From Faecalibacterium sp. (GTDB lineage Bacteria > Bacillota > Clostridia > Oscillospirales > Ruminococcaceae): 6,216 bases of DNA. A model generated the notes under the pieces. The model was not told the DNA's origin, made no database searches, and saw only the letters and a list, made by a program, of their open reading frames with translations. Within the stretch, counting starts at the first letter, position 1. Every line of letters begins with the position of its first letter. Where the stretch lies: assembly GCA_017483235.1 (NCBI GenBank), contig JAFULE010000162.1:1-6216 (forward strand). The letters run 5' to 3'. Positions 1 through 5,040 of the stretch are shown here, in pieces. A program made the translations under genes and the position numbers.

Positions 1-488
1 CGGATGTCCAGCAGGTCCTGGCCATTCACCTTCATGAACTCGATGTGATGGTTGTGGTAGTACAGGTCGATGCCGTCTTCCTTCAGCTTCAAAGCGTACT
101 CTTCAGCCTGCTTGGCAAAGTCGACGCACTTTTCAAAGTTGCCGATGGCGTTCATGGGCATCATGCCGATACGGAACATATCGCAGTTCAGGGTGCGGGC
201 ATCCTCCAGCATCTTCTTGTAGTCATCGGGGTTGGACAGGTACTCGCCGGGCATGCCGGGAACCATGGGAGAAACAGCGGCGGTCAGGGAAGAAATGTTG
301 AAGCCCAGCTCGTCGATGGCGCGCTTGAAGCCGGCAACATTCTCCTTGGTCATGGGCACCTGAGAAACCTCGGCGCAGTAATAGCCCAGCTCGACCAGCT
401 TGGCCATGGACTCGTAAGCGTCAAACTTGGGCATCTTGGCGGGGGCGATGGTGCTCATCTGAACGCCGATCAAACCTTTCTTGCTCAT
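1..488 (-). CDS. Sugar phosphate isomerase/epimerase family TIM-barrel protein (partial, C-terminus beyond the window)
   Basis: This is the last minus-strand gene visible. It starts at the ATG at 488-486 and leaves the window after 162 complete codons, so perhaps 40% of a typical 270-290 residue protein is missing. Alternating strand-helix pattern and motifs fit the xylose isomerase-like TIM-barrel superfamily (AP endonuclease 2 family, Pfam PF01261). An N-terminal strand GLIGVQMST (residues 5-13) is followed by a helix, then YYCAEVS (36-42) with Glu40, NISSLTA (64-70), and the family-typical YYHNHHIEF (143-151). Members are usually metal-dependent isomerases, epimerases, dehydratases or lyases acting on (keto-)sugars in the cytoplasm; 'sugar phosphate' is a family name, not evidence for the substrate. 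AAGGAG at 502-497 lies 8 nt before the ATG, and the leader reads AAGGAGAGATTCCCATG. The gene follows the dehydrogenase ending at 531 by 42 nt, so it is probably co-transcribed. The metal ligands expected in the C-terminal half cannot be checked. Confidence 0.88.
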   Translation of the reverse strand, partial: MSKKGLIGVQMSTIAPAKMPKFDAYESMAKLVELGYYCAEVSQVPMTKENVAGFKRAIDELGFNISSLTAAVSPMVPGMPGEYLSNPDDYKKMLEDARTLNCDMFRIGMMPMNAIGNFEKCVDFAKQAEEYALKLKEDGIDLYYHNHHIEFMKVNGQDLLDI

Positions 489-530
489 GGGAATCTCTCC
501 TTATCTGTTATGTAGTGGTGGTTGTACGGA

Positions 531-1532
531 TTAGACCTCGACCAGCGAGGCGGTGTTGGCGCTGCGGAAGATGGTATCCATCAGCTTGACGACCATAACG
601 CCGTCGCTGATGTGGATGAAGTCGTCGGTGTTTTCGGCCACAGCCTTGTAGAAGCGGGCCACCAGACGGGTGTGGGAGGCGCCGTAATAGAACTTGATGC
701 CTTCCAGACGGGGCGCCCGGACGATGACCTCGCGGCTGGAGTCGGGGTTGACCTTGTACAGGGTGTTGTCTTCGATGTGGAAGATGCCCTTTTCCATGGC
801 CACACGGATCTGCACCGACTCGTTGGTCCAGTTGTTGTTGGTGGCAAAGAACAGGCCGTTGGCACCGTTGGCAAACTCCAAACGGGCGATGATGTCGCCC
901 TCAACCTCGATGCCGTACTCGTTGGTCTGACCCACCACAGCGTGCAGCTTGGCAATGTCGCCGCACAGGAAGTACAGCAGGTCCAAAGTGTGCAGGCTCT
1001 GGTTGATCATGCTGCCGCCGCCAGCCAGCTTCCAGCTGCCGCGCCACGGCTGGCTGCGGTAGTAGCTTTCGTCACGGCGCCAGGGCACAAAGCCGCGCAC
1101 GCCGATTACCTTGCCGTATTCGCCGCTGTCGATGATCGCCTTCAGCGCTTCGGTGGTCTCGTTCATGCGGTTCTGCAGGCAAACGCCGATTTTCACCTCG
1201 GGGTGGGCGGCTTCCAGCGCAGCAAACTTTTCGGCCTCGGTGGTGTTCAGTGCAATGGGCTTTTCACAGAATACGTTGCAGCCCATCTCCACCAGCTCTT
1301 TGGTGACGGGATAGTGCAGATAGTGGGGCAGGCAGTTGTGAACAACATCGGGCTTGACCTCTTCCACCATCTTTTTGTAATCGGTGTAAAACTTTACGCC
1401 CTCGGGTACTTTGGCGGCCAGCTCTTCGTTGATATCGCAGATGGCAACCAGCTCCATGCCGGGGTTGGAGGCGATGGCATCGATATGTACGATGGAAATG
1501 GTGCCAAAGCCCAGGATAGCTGCTCTCATCAT
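531..1532 (-). CDS. Gfo/Idh/MocA family NAD(P)-dependent oxidoreductase, shorter paralogue (about 333 aa)
   Basis: A cytoplasmic NAD(P)-dependent dehydrogenase of the family of glucose-fructose oxidoreductase, inositol 2-dehydrogenase and related enzymes, which move hydride to or from a sugar or cyclitol carbon. Numbering from the ATG at 1532: the N-terminal Rossmann fold has ILGFGTIS (6-13, GxGxx[GS]); AICD at 30-33 ends strand 2; NCLPHYLH (66-73) and CEKP (89-92) follow, where EKP carries the conserved catalytic-region lysine. The C-terminal alpha/beta domain has GGGSMINQSLHTLD (171-184) with His181 and Asp184, the likely substrate-binding helix, and YYGASH (282-287) near the end. The length is normal for the family. 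I chose 1532 over an in-frame ATG at 1541 because AAGGAG (1547-1542) directly abuts the 1541 ATG but lies 9 nt before 1532; an ATG at 1529 is also possible. It shares the PHYLH, SYY, WR..W and GGG..(I/V)NQ..H.LDL pattern with the upstream oxidoreductase, so the two are paralogues probably acting on related intermediates. The substrate is unknown. Confidence 0.93.
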   Translation of the reverse strand: MMRAAILGFGTISIVHIDAIASNPGMELVAICDINEELAAKVPEGVKFYTDYKKMVEEVKPDVVHNCLPHYLHYPVTKELVEMGCNVFCEKPIALNTTEAEKFAALEAAHPEVKIGVCLQNRMNETTEALKAIIDSGEYGKVIGVRGFVPWRRDESYYRSQPWRGSWKLAGGGSMINQSLHTLDLLYFLCGDIAKLHAVVGQTNEYGIEVEGDIIARLEFANGANGLFFATNNNWTNESVQIRVAMEKGIFHIEDNTLYKVNPDSSREVIVRAPRLEGIKFYYGASHTRLVARFYKAVAENTDDFIHISDGVMVVKLMDTIFRSANTASLVEV

Positions 1533-1541
1533 GGGAATCAT

Positions 1542-1547
1542 CTCCTT
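1542..1547 (-). promoter_or_regulatory. Shine-Dalgarno site that decides the start of the shorter oxidoreductase
   Basis: The minus strand reads AAGGAG here, followed at once by ATG (1541), then ATT CCC and two consecutive ATGs (1532 and 1529). A start at 1541 would leave no spacer. The 9-nt spacer to 1532 matches the other genes of the operon and keeps their CCC-ATG ending, so 1532 is preferred, with 1529 as the alternative. Confidence 0.75.
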
Positions 1548-1556
1548 ATAGGATCA

Positions 1557-1589
1557 GACCCGCGGCGGGTAAGTTTGCCGCCGCGGGCC
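1557..1589 (-). repeat. GC-rich intercistronic hairpin between the two oxidoreductase genes
   Basis: A perfect 10-bp inverted repeat, CCCGCGGCGG at 1559-1568 against CCGCCGCGGG at 1578-1587, encloses a 9-nt loop. In the minus-strand transcript it gains a G-U pair (1588/1558) and a G-C pair (1589/1557), making 12 bp. It begins 32 nt after the stop of the upstream gene and ends just before the next gene's AAGGAG. No U-tract follows (UCUGAUCCUAU), so it is not a classic intrinsic terminator. A role in mRNA stability, processing or partial attenuation is possible but unproven. Confidence 0.8.
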
Positions 1590-1621
1590 GAAAGTCATGG
1601 ATTTTGAGTCAGCGTCAGTGA

Positions 1622-2827
1622 TCAGTCACGGACGGGGAACTTGCCCTCGGCCTCGATCAGCTTGTTCAGCTCGGCGTTGTAAGCAGCCTCGTCGCAGGGC
1701 AAGGGAACGGTCTTGCCGGTCCATGCGGACAGCTGAGAAGCATTGGCCAGGCGCACGCCCAGAATGCCGTCGGCACCGGGAGCCAGCAGGGGGCTGCCGG
1801 TCAGAACGTGCAGGGCAAAGTTCTCCATAACGGTGCCGTGCTGGATGCCCCAGGCATCGTTGTTCTCAAACTCTTCCACATCGTACAGGCCGCCGCCGGC
1901 GGAGTTGCCCATGGTCAGCATAGCAACCTGCATCATGTCCATGGTCTCGTTCATTTCCTGCTCGCTCTGCTTCATGCGGTAGACGGTGCACTTCTTGCTG
2001 CCCTCGACCACGATTTTGCCCTTGTCCAGGTCAATCTCCAGACGGTCGGTGCCGATGGCGTCGTGGGTGCAGGTGATGAAGGTGCCGGTAGCACCGTTGG
2101 GGTACTTGGTCAGAATGGTAACGTCGTTCTCAACAGCGATGTTGCGGTGAGCGCCGTTGATGTTCACCGAGGTAACCTCGCAGGGCACGCCGCAGATCCA
2201 CTGCCACAGGTCCAGCTGATGGGGAGCCTGGTTGACCAGAACGCCGCCGCCTTCGCCGCCCCAGGTAGCACGCCAGTCGCTCTGGGCGTAGTAGCTGTCG
2301 GGGCGCCACCAGGTGTTGATGATCCAGTTGGTACGGCGCATCTCGCCCAGCTCGCCGGAGGCGACCAGGGCCTTAATCTTCTGGTACAGCACGTTGGTAC
2401 GCTGGTTGAACATAATGCCGAAAGCGACCTCGGGATGAGCCTCGGAGCAGTCGATCATCTTCTGAACGTCAGAGGCGCGCACACCGGCGGGCTTCTCGCC
2501 GATGACGTGCATGCCGTTCTCCATGGCATAGATGGCCATCTCGTGGTGCAGGTAGTGGGGTACGGTGGTGATGATGGCGTCCACATCGCCGGAAGCGATC
2601 ATGGTCTTGTAATCGTCATAGATGGGGGTGTCGGGGTAAGCCTTGGCGGCAGCCTCGCGCTTGGCGGGGTCGGTGTCGCAGATGGCGCCCAGCAGGCAGT
2701 GCTCGGGAATGGGAGCGGCGGGCATCATGGGATGCATCTTGGTGCCGGTCAGGATGCGGGCATAGGAAGCGCCCTGAGCACCAAAACCAACGATACCGTA
2801 ACGGATCTTGTTTTCAACCTTGTTCAT
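1622..2827 (-). CDS. Gfo/Idh/MocA family NAD(P)-dependent oxidoreductase, longer paralogue (401 aa)
   Basis: A second cytoplasmic NAD(P)-dependent dehydrogenase of the Gfo/Idh/MocA family. The Rossmann domain starts with YGIVGFGAQG (10-19, GxGxxG). An extended segment rich in Met and Pro (about 27-44) precedes AICDTD (48-53). TTVPHYLHH (87-95) and GEKP (110-113) carry the family's EKP motif. In the C-terminal domain, residues 170-190 are tryptophan-rich (NTWW, DSYY, WRATW) and lead into GGGVLVNQAPHQLDL (193-207), with Asn199, His203 and Asp206 at the substrate-site helix. The tail has WGIQHG (326-331) and LANASQLSAWTGK (360-372), as in the larger subgroup of about 390-430 residues. The start at 2827 has AAGGAG at 2842-2837 with a 9-nt spacer. 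The gene sits between the TIM-barrel gene (136-nt gap) and the shorter paralogue (89-nt gap). An inositol, hexose, uronic acid or glycoside substrate would all fit; the sequence does not say which. Confidence 0.94.
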   Translation of the reverse strand: MNKVENKIRYGIVGFGAQGASYARILTGTKMHPMMPAAPIPEHCLLGAICDTDPAKREAAAKAYPDTPIYDDYKTMIASGDVDAIITTVPHYLHHEMAIYAMENGMHVIGEKPAGVRASDVQKMIDCSEAHPEVAFGIMFNQRTNVLYQKIKALVASGELGEMRRTNWIINTWWRPDSYYAQSDWRATWGGEGGGVLVNQAPHQLDLWQWICGVPCEVTSVNINGAHRNIAVENDVTILTKYPNGATGTFITCTHDAIGTDRLEIDLDKGKIVVEGSKKCTVYRMKQSEQEMNETMDMMQVAMLTMGNSAGGGLYDVEEFENNDAWGIQHGTVMENFALHVLTGSPLLAPGADGILGVRLANASQLSAWTGKTVPLPCDEAAYNAELNKLIEAEGKFPVRD

Positions 2828-2900
2828 GGGAAATCTCTCCTTTTTTTATTAATAATATGCGGTTTTCAGCCAATCCGTGGTTTGTACAACCGACGGGTCA

Positions 2901-2943
2901 CATTACCGCCGCGGCAAAGAACAATCGCTGCCGCGGGGCAATG
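2901..2943 (-). repeat. Long GC-rich intercistronic hairpin between the TIM-barrel gene and the longer oxidoreductase
   Basis: A perfect 8-bp core, CCGCGGCA at 2909-2916 against TGCCGCGG at 2929-2936, encloses a 12-nt loop. In the minus-strand transcript the helix continues past a single bulged C (2908) through CC/GG (2907-2906 with 2937-2938), a G-U pair (2939/2905), UUA/UAA pairs (2940-2942 with 2904-2902) and a C-G pair (2943/2901), giving about 15 bp. The G-U pair becomes an A/C mismatch on the opposite strand, which favours a role as operon RNA. No U-tract follows (UGACCCGUC). It starts 20 nt after the upstream stop. Confidence 0.8.
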
Positions 2944-2963
2944 GGGTTTCGGGAAAAAGGGGA

Positions 2964-3836
2964 TCAGATGCGGTTCAGGATCTCGACCAGAGCGGCATGC
3001 TGGGCACTGAAGCCCTCGGCACCGTCCTTGTACTTGTTCTCTTTGATGACATCGGTGGCGGCGGCGATCTCCAGACTTTGCAGGGTACCAAACAGCACCA
3101 GATGGGGCTCCAACGTCAGGAAGCCCTCGTAGCCTTCCTCGCGGATGGCCTTTTTCAAAATCTGCTCGATCTTTCCGGTGCCGGTGCCGCACAGAACGTT
3201 TTCGTTGTCATCGGGCACGGCATCCTTGATGTGGATGTAAACCACATGCTCTTTCAGCAGCTCCCAGCACTGCTCGGTGTCTTCGCCGCACTGCACAAAG
3301 TTGGCAAAGTCGAACACGGCCTTGAAGTAGGGGCTGTTCACTGCGTCCAGCACATCCTTGCAGCGCACAGCAATGTCGCCGTAGATGTCCTTTTCGTTTT
3401 CGTGGATCAGAATGATGCCGTGCTTTTCGGCAATGGCGGCATATTTCTTCAGCTTTTCAATGACAACTTCGCGGTAATCGGCAGGATTTTTGCCTTCGGG
3501 AATATAGAAGCTGAACATCCGGATATACTTGCAATTCAGCATCTTGCAGATCCAGCACAAAGTCTCCAGCTGATTCAGCTGCTTTTCAAAGCCGGCCTCG
3601 TCATCAACAAACACCTTGCCGATGGGGCTGCCCAGACTGGAAACACCAATACCGTTTTTCTCCAGCCGGGGCTTGATCAGGGTGCGCACCTCATCGGGGG
3701 TGTAATCAGCGATGCCCTTGCCGTCGGCGGCACGCAGCGAAATGTGGGTCATGCCCAGCTTTTTCACCGTGGCCAGCTGGCCGTCAAAGCTTTCGCAGAT
3801 CTCATCGGAAAAACCGGAAATAAAGATCTTGTCCAT
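2964..3836 (-). CDS. Xylose isomerase-like TIM-barrel protein, sugar phosphate isomerase/epimerase family (290 aa)
   Basis: A full-length cytoplasmic TIM-barrel protein of the xylose isomerase-like family (PF01261), probably a metal-dependent isomerase, epimerase or lyase of a (keto-)sugar. Visible motifs in order: FISGFSDE at the first strand (5-12), THISLRA (30-36), SSLGSPIGK (66-74), which is characteristic of this subgroup, YIRMFSFY (104-111), LIHENEKDIYG (143-153), FDFANF (175-180), YIHIKDA (200-206) and TLEPHL (241-246). By analogy with the fold, Glu146 or Glu148, Asp176, His202 and Glu243 are the likely divalent-metal ligands, and the set looks complete. The start at 3836 has AAGGAGG (3852-3846) with a 9-nt spacer. 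The gene follows the HAD gene by 63 nt and precedes the longer oxidoreductase. It is clearly different from the second TIM-barrel protein at the far end of the operon, which has HNHHIEF in place of HENE. The exact reaction is not predictable from sequence. Confidence 0.92.
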   Translation of the reverse strand: MDKIFISGFSDEICESFDGQLATVKKLGMTHISLRAADGKGIADYTPDEVRTLIKPRLEKNGIGVSSLGSPIGKVFVDDEAGFEKQLNQLETLCWICKMLNCKYIRMFSFYIPEGKNPADYREVVIEKLKKYAAIAEKHGIILIHENEKDIYGDIAVRCKDVLDAVNSPYFKAVFDFANFVQCGEDTEQCWELLKEHVVYIHIKDAVPDDNENVLCGTGTGKIEQILKKAIREEGYEGFLTLEPHLVLFGTLQSLEIAAATDVIKENKYKDGAEGFSAQHAALVEILNRI

Positions 3837-3872
3837 TGGGGTGTTCCTCCTTGTTGATTTTTTATGATGTGA

Positions 3873-3898
3873 CCGCAGCCCGCGCTCGGGCCGGGCGG
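3873..3898 (-). repeat. GC-rich intercistronic hairpin between the HAD and TIM-barrel genes
   Basis: Immediately after the HAD stop codon, the minus-strand RNA can form GCCCG (3891-3887) with CGGGC (3882-3878) around the tetraloop AGCG, stacked beyond a small asymmetric internal loop on CCGC (3898-3895) with GCGG (3876-3873). That gives about 9 bp in total. No U-tract follows; the next bases are UCACAUCAUAAAAAAUC, then AAGGAGG. It is the weakest of the three intercistronic stems. Confidence 0.6.
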
Positions 3899-3899
3899 A

Positions 3900-4757
3900 T
3901 CAGCTGAGGTTGTCCAGGAAAGCCTTGTTGCGCTGGTCCTGATACTCACCGGCGTAGGTGCCGCTCTGCAGCTTGGCCAGTGCAGCGGCAAACTGATCCC
4001 AGCATTCTTTCTCGTGCTTGACCAGAATGGGGAAGTAGGCCACCTCGTTCTTTTCGGCAGCAGCCTTGTCGCCGGGGGCATCGCCGCACATCAGAATATT
4101 GGCCTTGTCGTAGCCCTTCTTGGCCAGCTCGCCAATGCAGTACGCCTTGCTGCCGGCGTCCTGTGCGCAGATGATGTCCACGCTGTCCAGCAGGCCGTAC
4201 AGATCCCACTCGTCCACCACGGCGCCCAGGTTGGCGCTGGAAACGATGGCTACGTCACAGGTCTGATGGGCCAGTGCCAGAGCTTCGGCTACGCCCTCAT
4301 AAGGCTTTTTCTCACTCATGGGGATCTCTTCGATCGAGGCGTTCACCGCCTTGCTCCATGCCAGTGCCTTGGGCAGGCTGACCGATGCAGGGTTGGCAGC
4401 AATGGCCTCTTCCAGTGCGCCGTTGCCCAGCGCTTTGCTGGTGTCCACCCAGTGCACCAGGGTTTCCAGATCTTCAATCTTTTTGTACTGTTCGTTGATC
4501 TCGATCAAAGCCAGCTGCAGGCCCTTGAAGCGGTTGATGCCGCGGGTCATAGTGTACAGGTTCAGGTCGTTCCAGCGCTTGAGAATGGGCTCGGCCCACT
4601 CTTCCAGCCCCCACTCGGCCACCATGCAGGGGCCAAAGCATTTGAAGTGCTTGATATCCATAGTATCCATGGCGCAGCCGTCGCTGTCCACACACACCAG
4701 ATAGTCGTGCTTTTTGGCAAAGTTATTCAGATTGATATCCATCAGGGCATTGTTCAT
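3900..4757 (-). CDS. HAD superfamily hydrolase, probable sugar-phosphate phosphatase (285 aa)
   Basis: The first gene of the minus-strand operon encodes a haloacid dehalogenase superfamily hydrolase, most likely a cytoplasmic Mg-dependent phosphatase. Motif I is VCVDSDGC (21-28), with Asp24 as the nucleophile and Asp26 as the general acid/base. Motif II is IVSSAN (171-176), with Ser173 in the usual Thr/Ser place. Lys204 in DAGSKAY (200-206) can serve as motif III. Motif IV is MCGDAPGDKAAAE (223-235), with Asp226 and Asp230. The roughly 120-residue insert between motifs I and II forms a C1-type cap and includes DTMDIKHFKCFGP (31-43) and NLYTMTRGINRFKGL (66-80), probably substrate-recognition segments. 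There are nine cysteines and no signal peptide. I chose the ATG at 4757 because AAAGGAG (4775-4769) lies 11 nt upstream; the open frame continues to an ATG at 4796, but that would translate through the ribosome-binding site. A phosphatase in an operon without a visible kinase is unexpected. Confidence 0.9.
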   Translation of the reverse strand: MNNALMDINLNNFAKKHDYLVCVDSDGCAMDTMDIKHFKCFGPCMVAEWGLEEWAEPILKRWNDLNLYTMTRGINRFKGLQLALIEINEQYKKIEDLETLVHWVDTSKALGNGALEEAIAANPASVSLPKALAWSKAVNASIEEIPMSEKKPYEGVAEALALAHQTCDVAIVSSANLGAVVDEWDLYGLLDSVDIICAQDAGSKAYCIGELAKKGYDKANILMCGDAPGDKAAAEKNEVAYFPILVKHEKECWDQFAAALAKLQSGTYAGEYQDQRNKAFLDNLS

Positions 4758-4768
4758 AGGGGATTTTT

Positions 4769-4775
4769 CTCCTTT
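4769..4775 (-). promoter_or_regulatory. Shine-Dalgarno site that decides the start of the HAD gene
   Basis: The minus strand reads AAAGGAG here, 11 nt before the ATG at 4757. It lies inside the longer in-frame open frame that could start at 4796, whose extra 13 residues (including KGEK, encoded by the site itself) do not resemble protein. The shorter start is therefore preferred. Confidence 0.8.
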
Positions 4776-4790
4776 CGTGCTGTGCATCGT

Positions 4791-4804
4791 GCCCAAATTT
4801 GGGC
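4791..4804. promoter_or_regulatory. Perfect 14-bp palindrome, candidate operator of the HAD-led operon
   Basis: GCCCAAATTTGGGC is identical on both strands. It lies between the candidate minus-strand -10 box (4841-4836) and the HAD start codon, about 25-40 nt downstream of the expected transcription start. A dimeric repressor could block transcription there. As RNA it could also form a 5-bp stem with an AAUU loop. No matching copy exists elsewhere in the window. Confidence 0.5.
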
Positions 4805-4835
4805 GAAAAATCGGCGCAGCTTTTCACTCACTACT

Positions 4836-4869
4836 ATTATAATACAAACCAAAGGCGGATGGGTAACAA
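4836..4869 (-). promoter_or_regulatory. Candidate promoter of the minus-strand operon
   Basis: The minus strand has a perfect TATAAT at 4841-4836. The -35 is poor: TTACCC (4866-4861) at 19 bp, or TTGTTA (4869-4864) at 22 bp, which is too far. An overlapping -10 reading, TATTAT (4844-4839), puts these at 16 and 19 bp. The predicted start near 4829 leaves a leader of about 72 nt. The weak -35 would suit a promoter that needs an activator. The -10 lies in the symmetric TATTATAATA (4835-4844), but no plus-strand -35 matches it. Confidence 0.45.
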
Positions 4870-4873
4870 AATA

Positions 4874-4900
4874 TGGACACTTTTTTTTACGTGATATGTT
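4874..4900 (+). promoter_or_regulatory. Candidate extended -10 promoter of the symporter gene
   Basis: TGGACA (4874-4879, five of six matches to TTGACA) is followed after a short 15-bp spacer by TATGTT (4895-4900, four of six matches to TATAAT), preceded by TG at 4892-4893, i.e. an extended -10. The spacer contains a run of eight T. The predicted start near 4907 falls inside the 21-bp dyad at 4900-4920 and leaves a leader of about 134 nt. Confidence 0.35.
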
Positions 4901-4920
4901 ACACATTTGAATAAAGTGTA
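4900..4920. promoter_or_regulatory. 21-bp imperfect dyad over the predicted symporter transcription start
   Basis: TACAC at 4900-4904 mirrors GTGTA at 4916-4920 around an 11-bp spacer, with TT (4906-4907) and AA (4913-4914) pairing inside, for 7 of 10 symmetric positions. The right arm also belongs to a wider inverted repeat, ACACTTT (4877-4883) against AAAGTGT (4913-4919). A dimeric regulator, or one binding several half-sites, could act here. Confidence 0.45.
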
Positions 4921-4925
4921 TCTGG

Positions 4926-4935
4926 TGCTGCAGCA
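4926..4935. promoter_or_regulatory. Perfect 10-bp palindrome in the divergent region
   Basis: TGCTGCAGCA is self-complementary. It lies in the predicted leader of the symporter gene, 6 bp downstream of the 21-bp dyad. A palindrome this short can arise by chance, so it is listed only as part of a dense group of dyads. Confidence 0.25.
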
Positions 4936-4979
4936 AAGATTTGGTTAAAATGGGTATATGGAAATGCCCTGAAATCCTT

Positions 4980-4993
4980 GCACGGGCCGGTGC
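4980..4993. promoter_or_regulatory. Near-perfect 14-bp dyad upstream of the symporter ribosome-binding site
   Basis: GCACGGGCCGGTGC is symmetric at 12 of 14 positions. It is a GC-rich island in otherwise AT-rich DNA, about 30 bp before the symporter's AAGGAG. It could be an operator or a small leader hairpin. It has the same length as the palindrome at 4791-4804 but an unrelated sequence. Confidence 0.35.
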
Positions 4994-5040
4994 GGGTTTT
5001 GGGCATATTTTATGATTATTGAAAAGGAGAGAGTTTACCA

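Noticed and set aside
1533..1541. A three-residue N-terminal extension (MIP) of the shorter oxidoreductase
   Set aside because: The ATG at 1541 directly abuts AAGGAG with no spacer; the ATG at 1532 has 9 nt.
522..1607. A 361-codon plus-strand open frame opposite the shorter oxidoreductase
   Set aside because: Low-complexity Val/Gly/Ala/His-rich translation without motifs; the minus strand encodes a clear Gfo/Idh/MocA protein.
1600..1635. Repeated GTCAG/CAGTCA words and a small GTGA/TCAC dyad around the stop of the longer oxidoreductase
   Set aside because: Short, imperfect and partly coding; indistinguishable from chance.
1..2827. Naming the genes as dgpA/dgpC (C-glycoside cleavage) or as iol genes
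   Set aside because: No DgpB-like partner or diagnostic iol gene lies in the window, and family membership alone does not fix the substrate.
2879..2891. A short near-palindrome GGTTTGTACAACC in the gap before the longer oxidoreductase
   Set aside because: No convincing -35/-10 pair nearby, and the symmetry is short and imperfect, so there is no good case for an internal promoter or operator.
1808..3010. A 400-codon plus-strand open frame opposite the longer oxidoreductase
   Set aside because: Same antisense composition artefact; it runs through the gap and hairpin and lacks a Shine-Dalgarno site or domain.
2877..3857. A 326-codon plus-strand open frame opposite the TIM-barrel gene
   Set aside because: Antisense shadow with no recognisable motifs, while the minus strand has the full set of TIM-barrel motifs.
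1557..3898. Calling the intercistronic hairpins Rho-independent terminators
   Set aside because: None is followed by a U-tract on the coding strand, and each is followed at once by another co-directional gene with a strong ribosome-binding site.
4758..4796. A 13-residue N-terminal extension of the HAD protein
   Set aside because: It would be translated through its own Shine-Dalgarno site, and no ribosome-binding site precedes the ATG at 4796.
4014..4910. A 298-codon plus-strand open frame opposite the HAD gene
   Set aside because: Antisense shadow; it would also cross the divergent control region.
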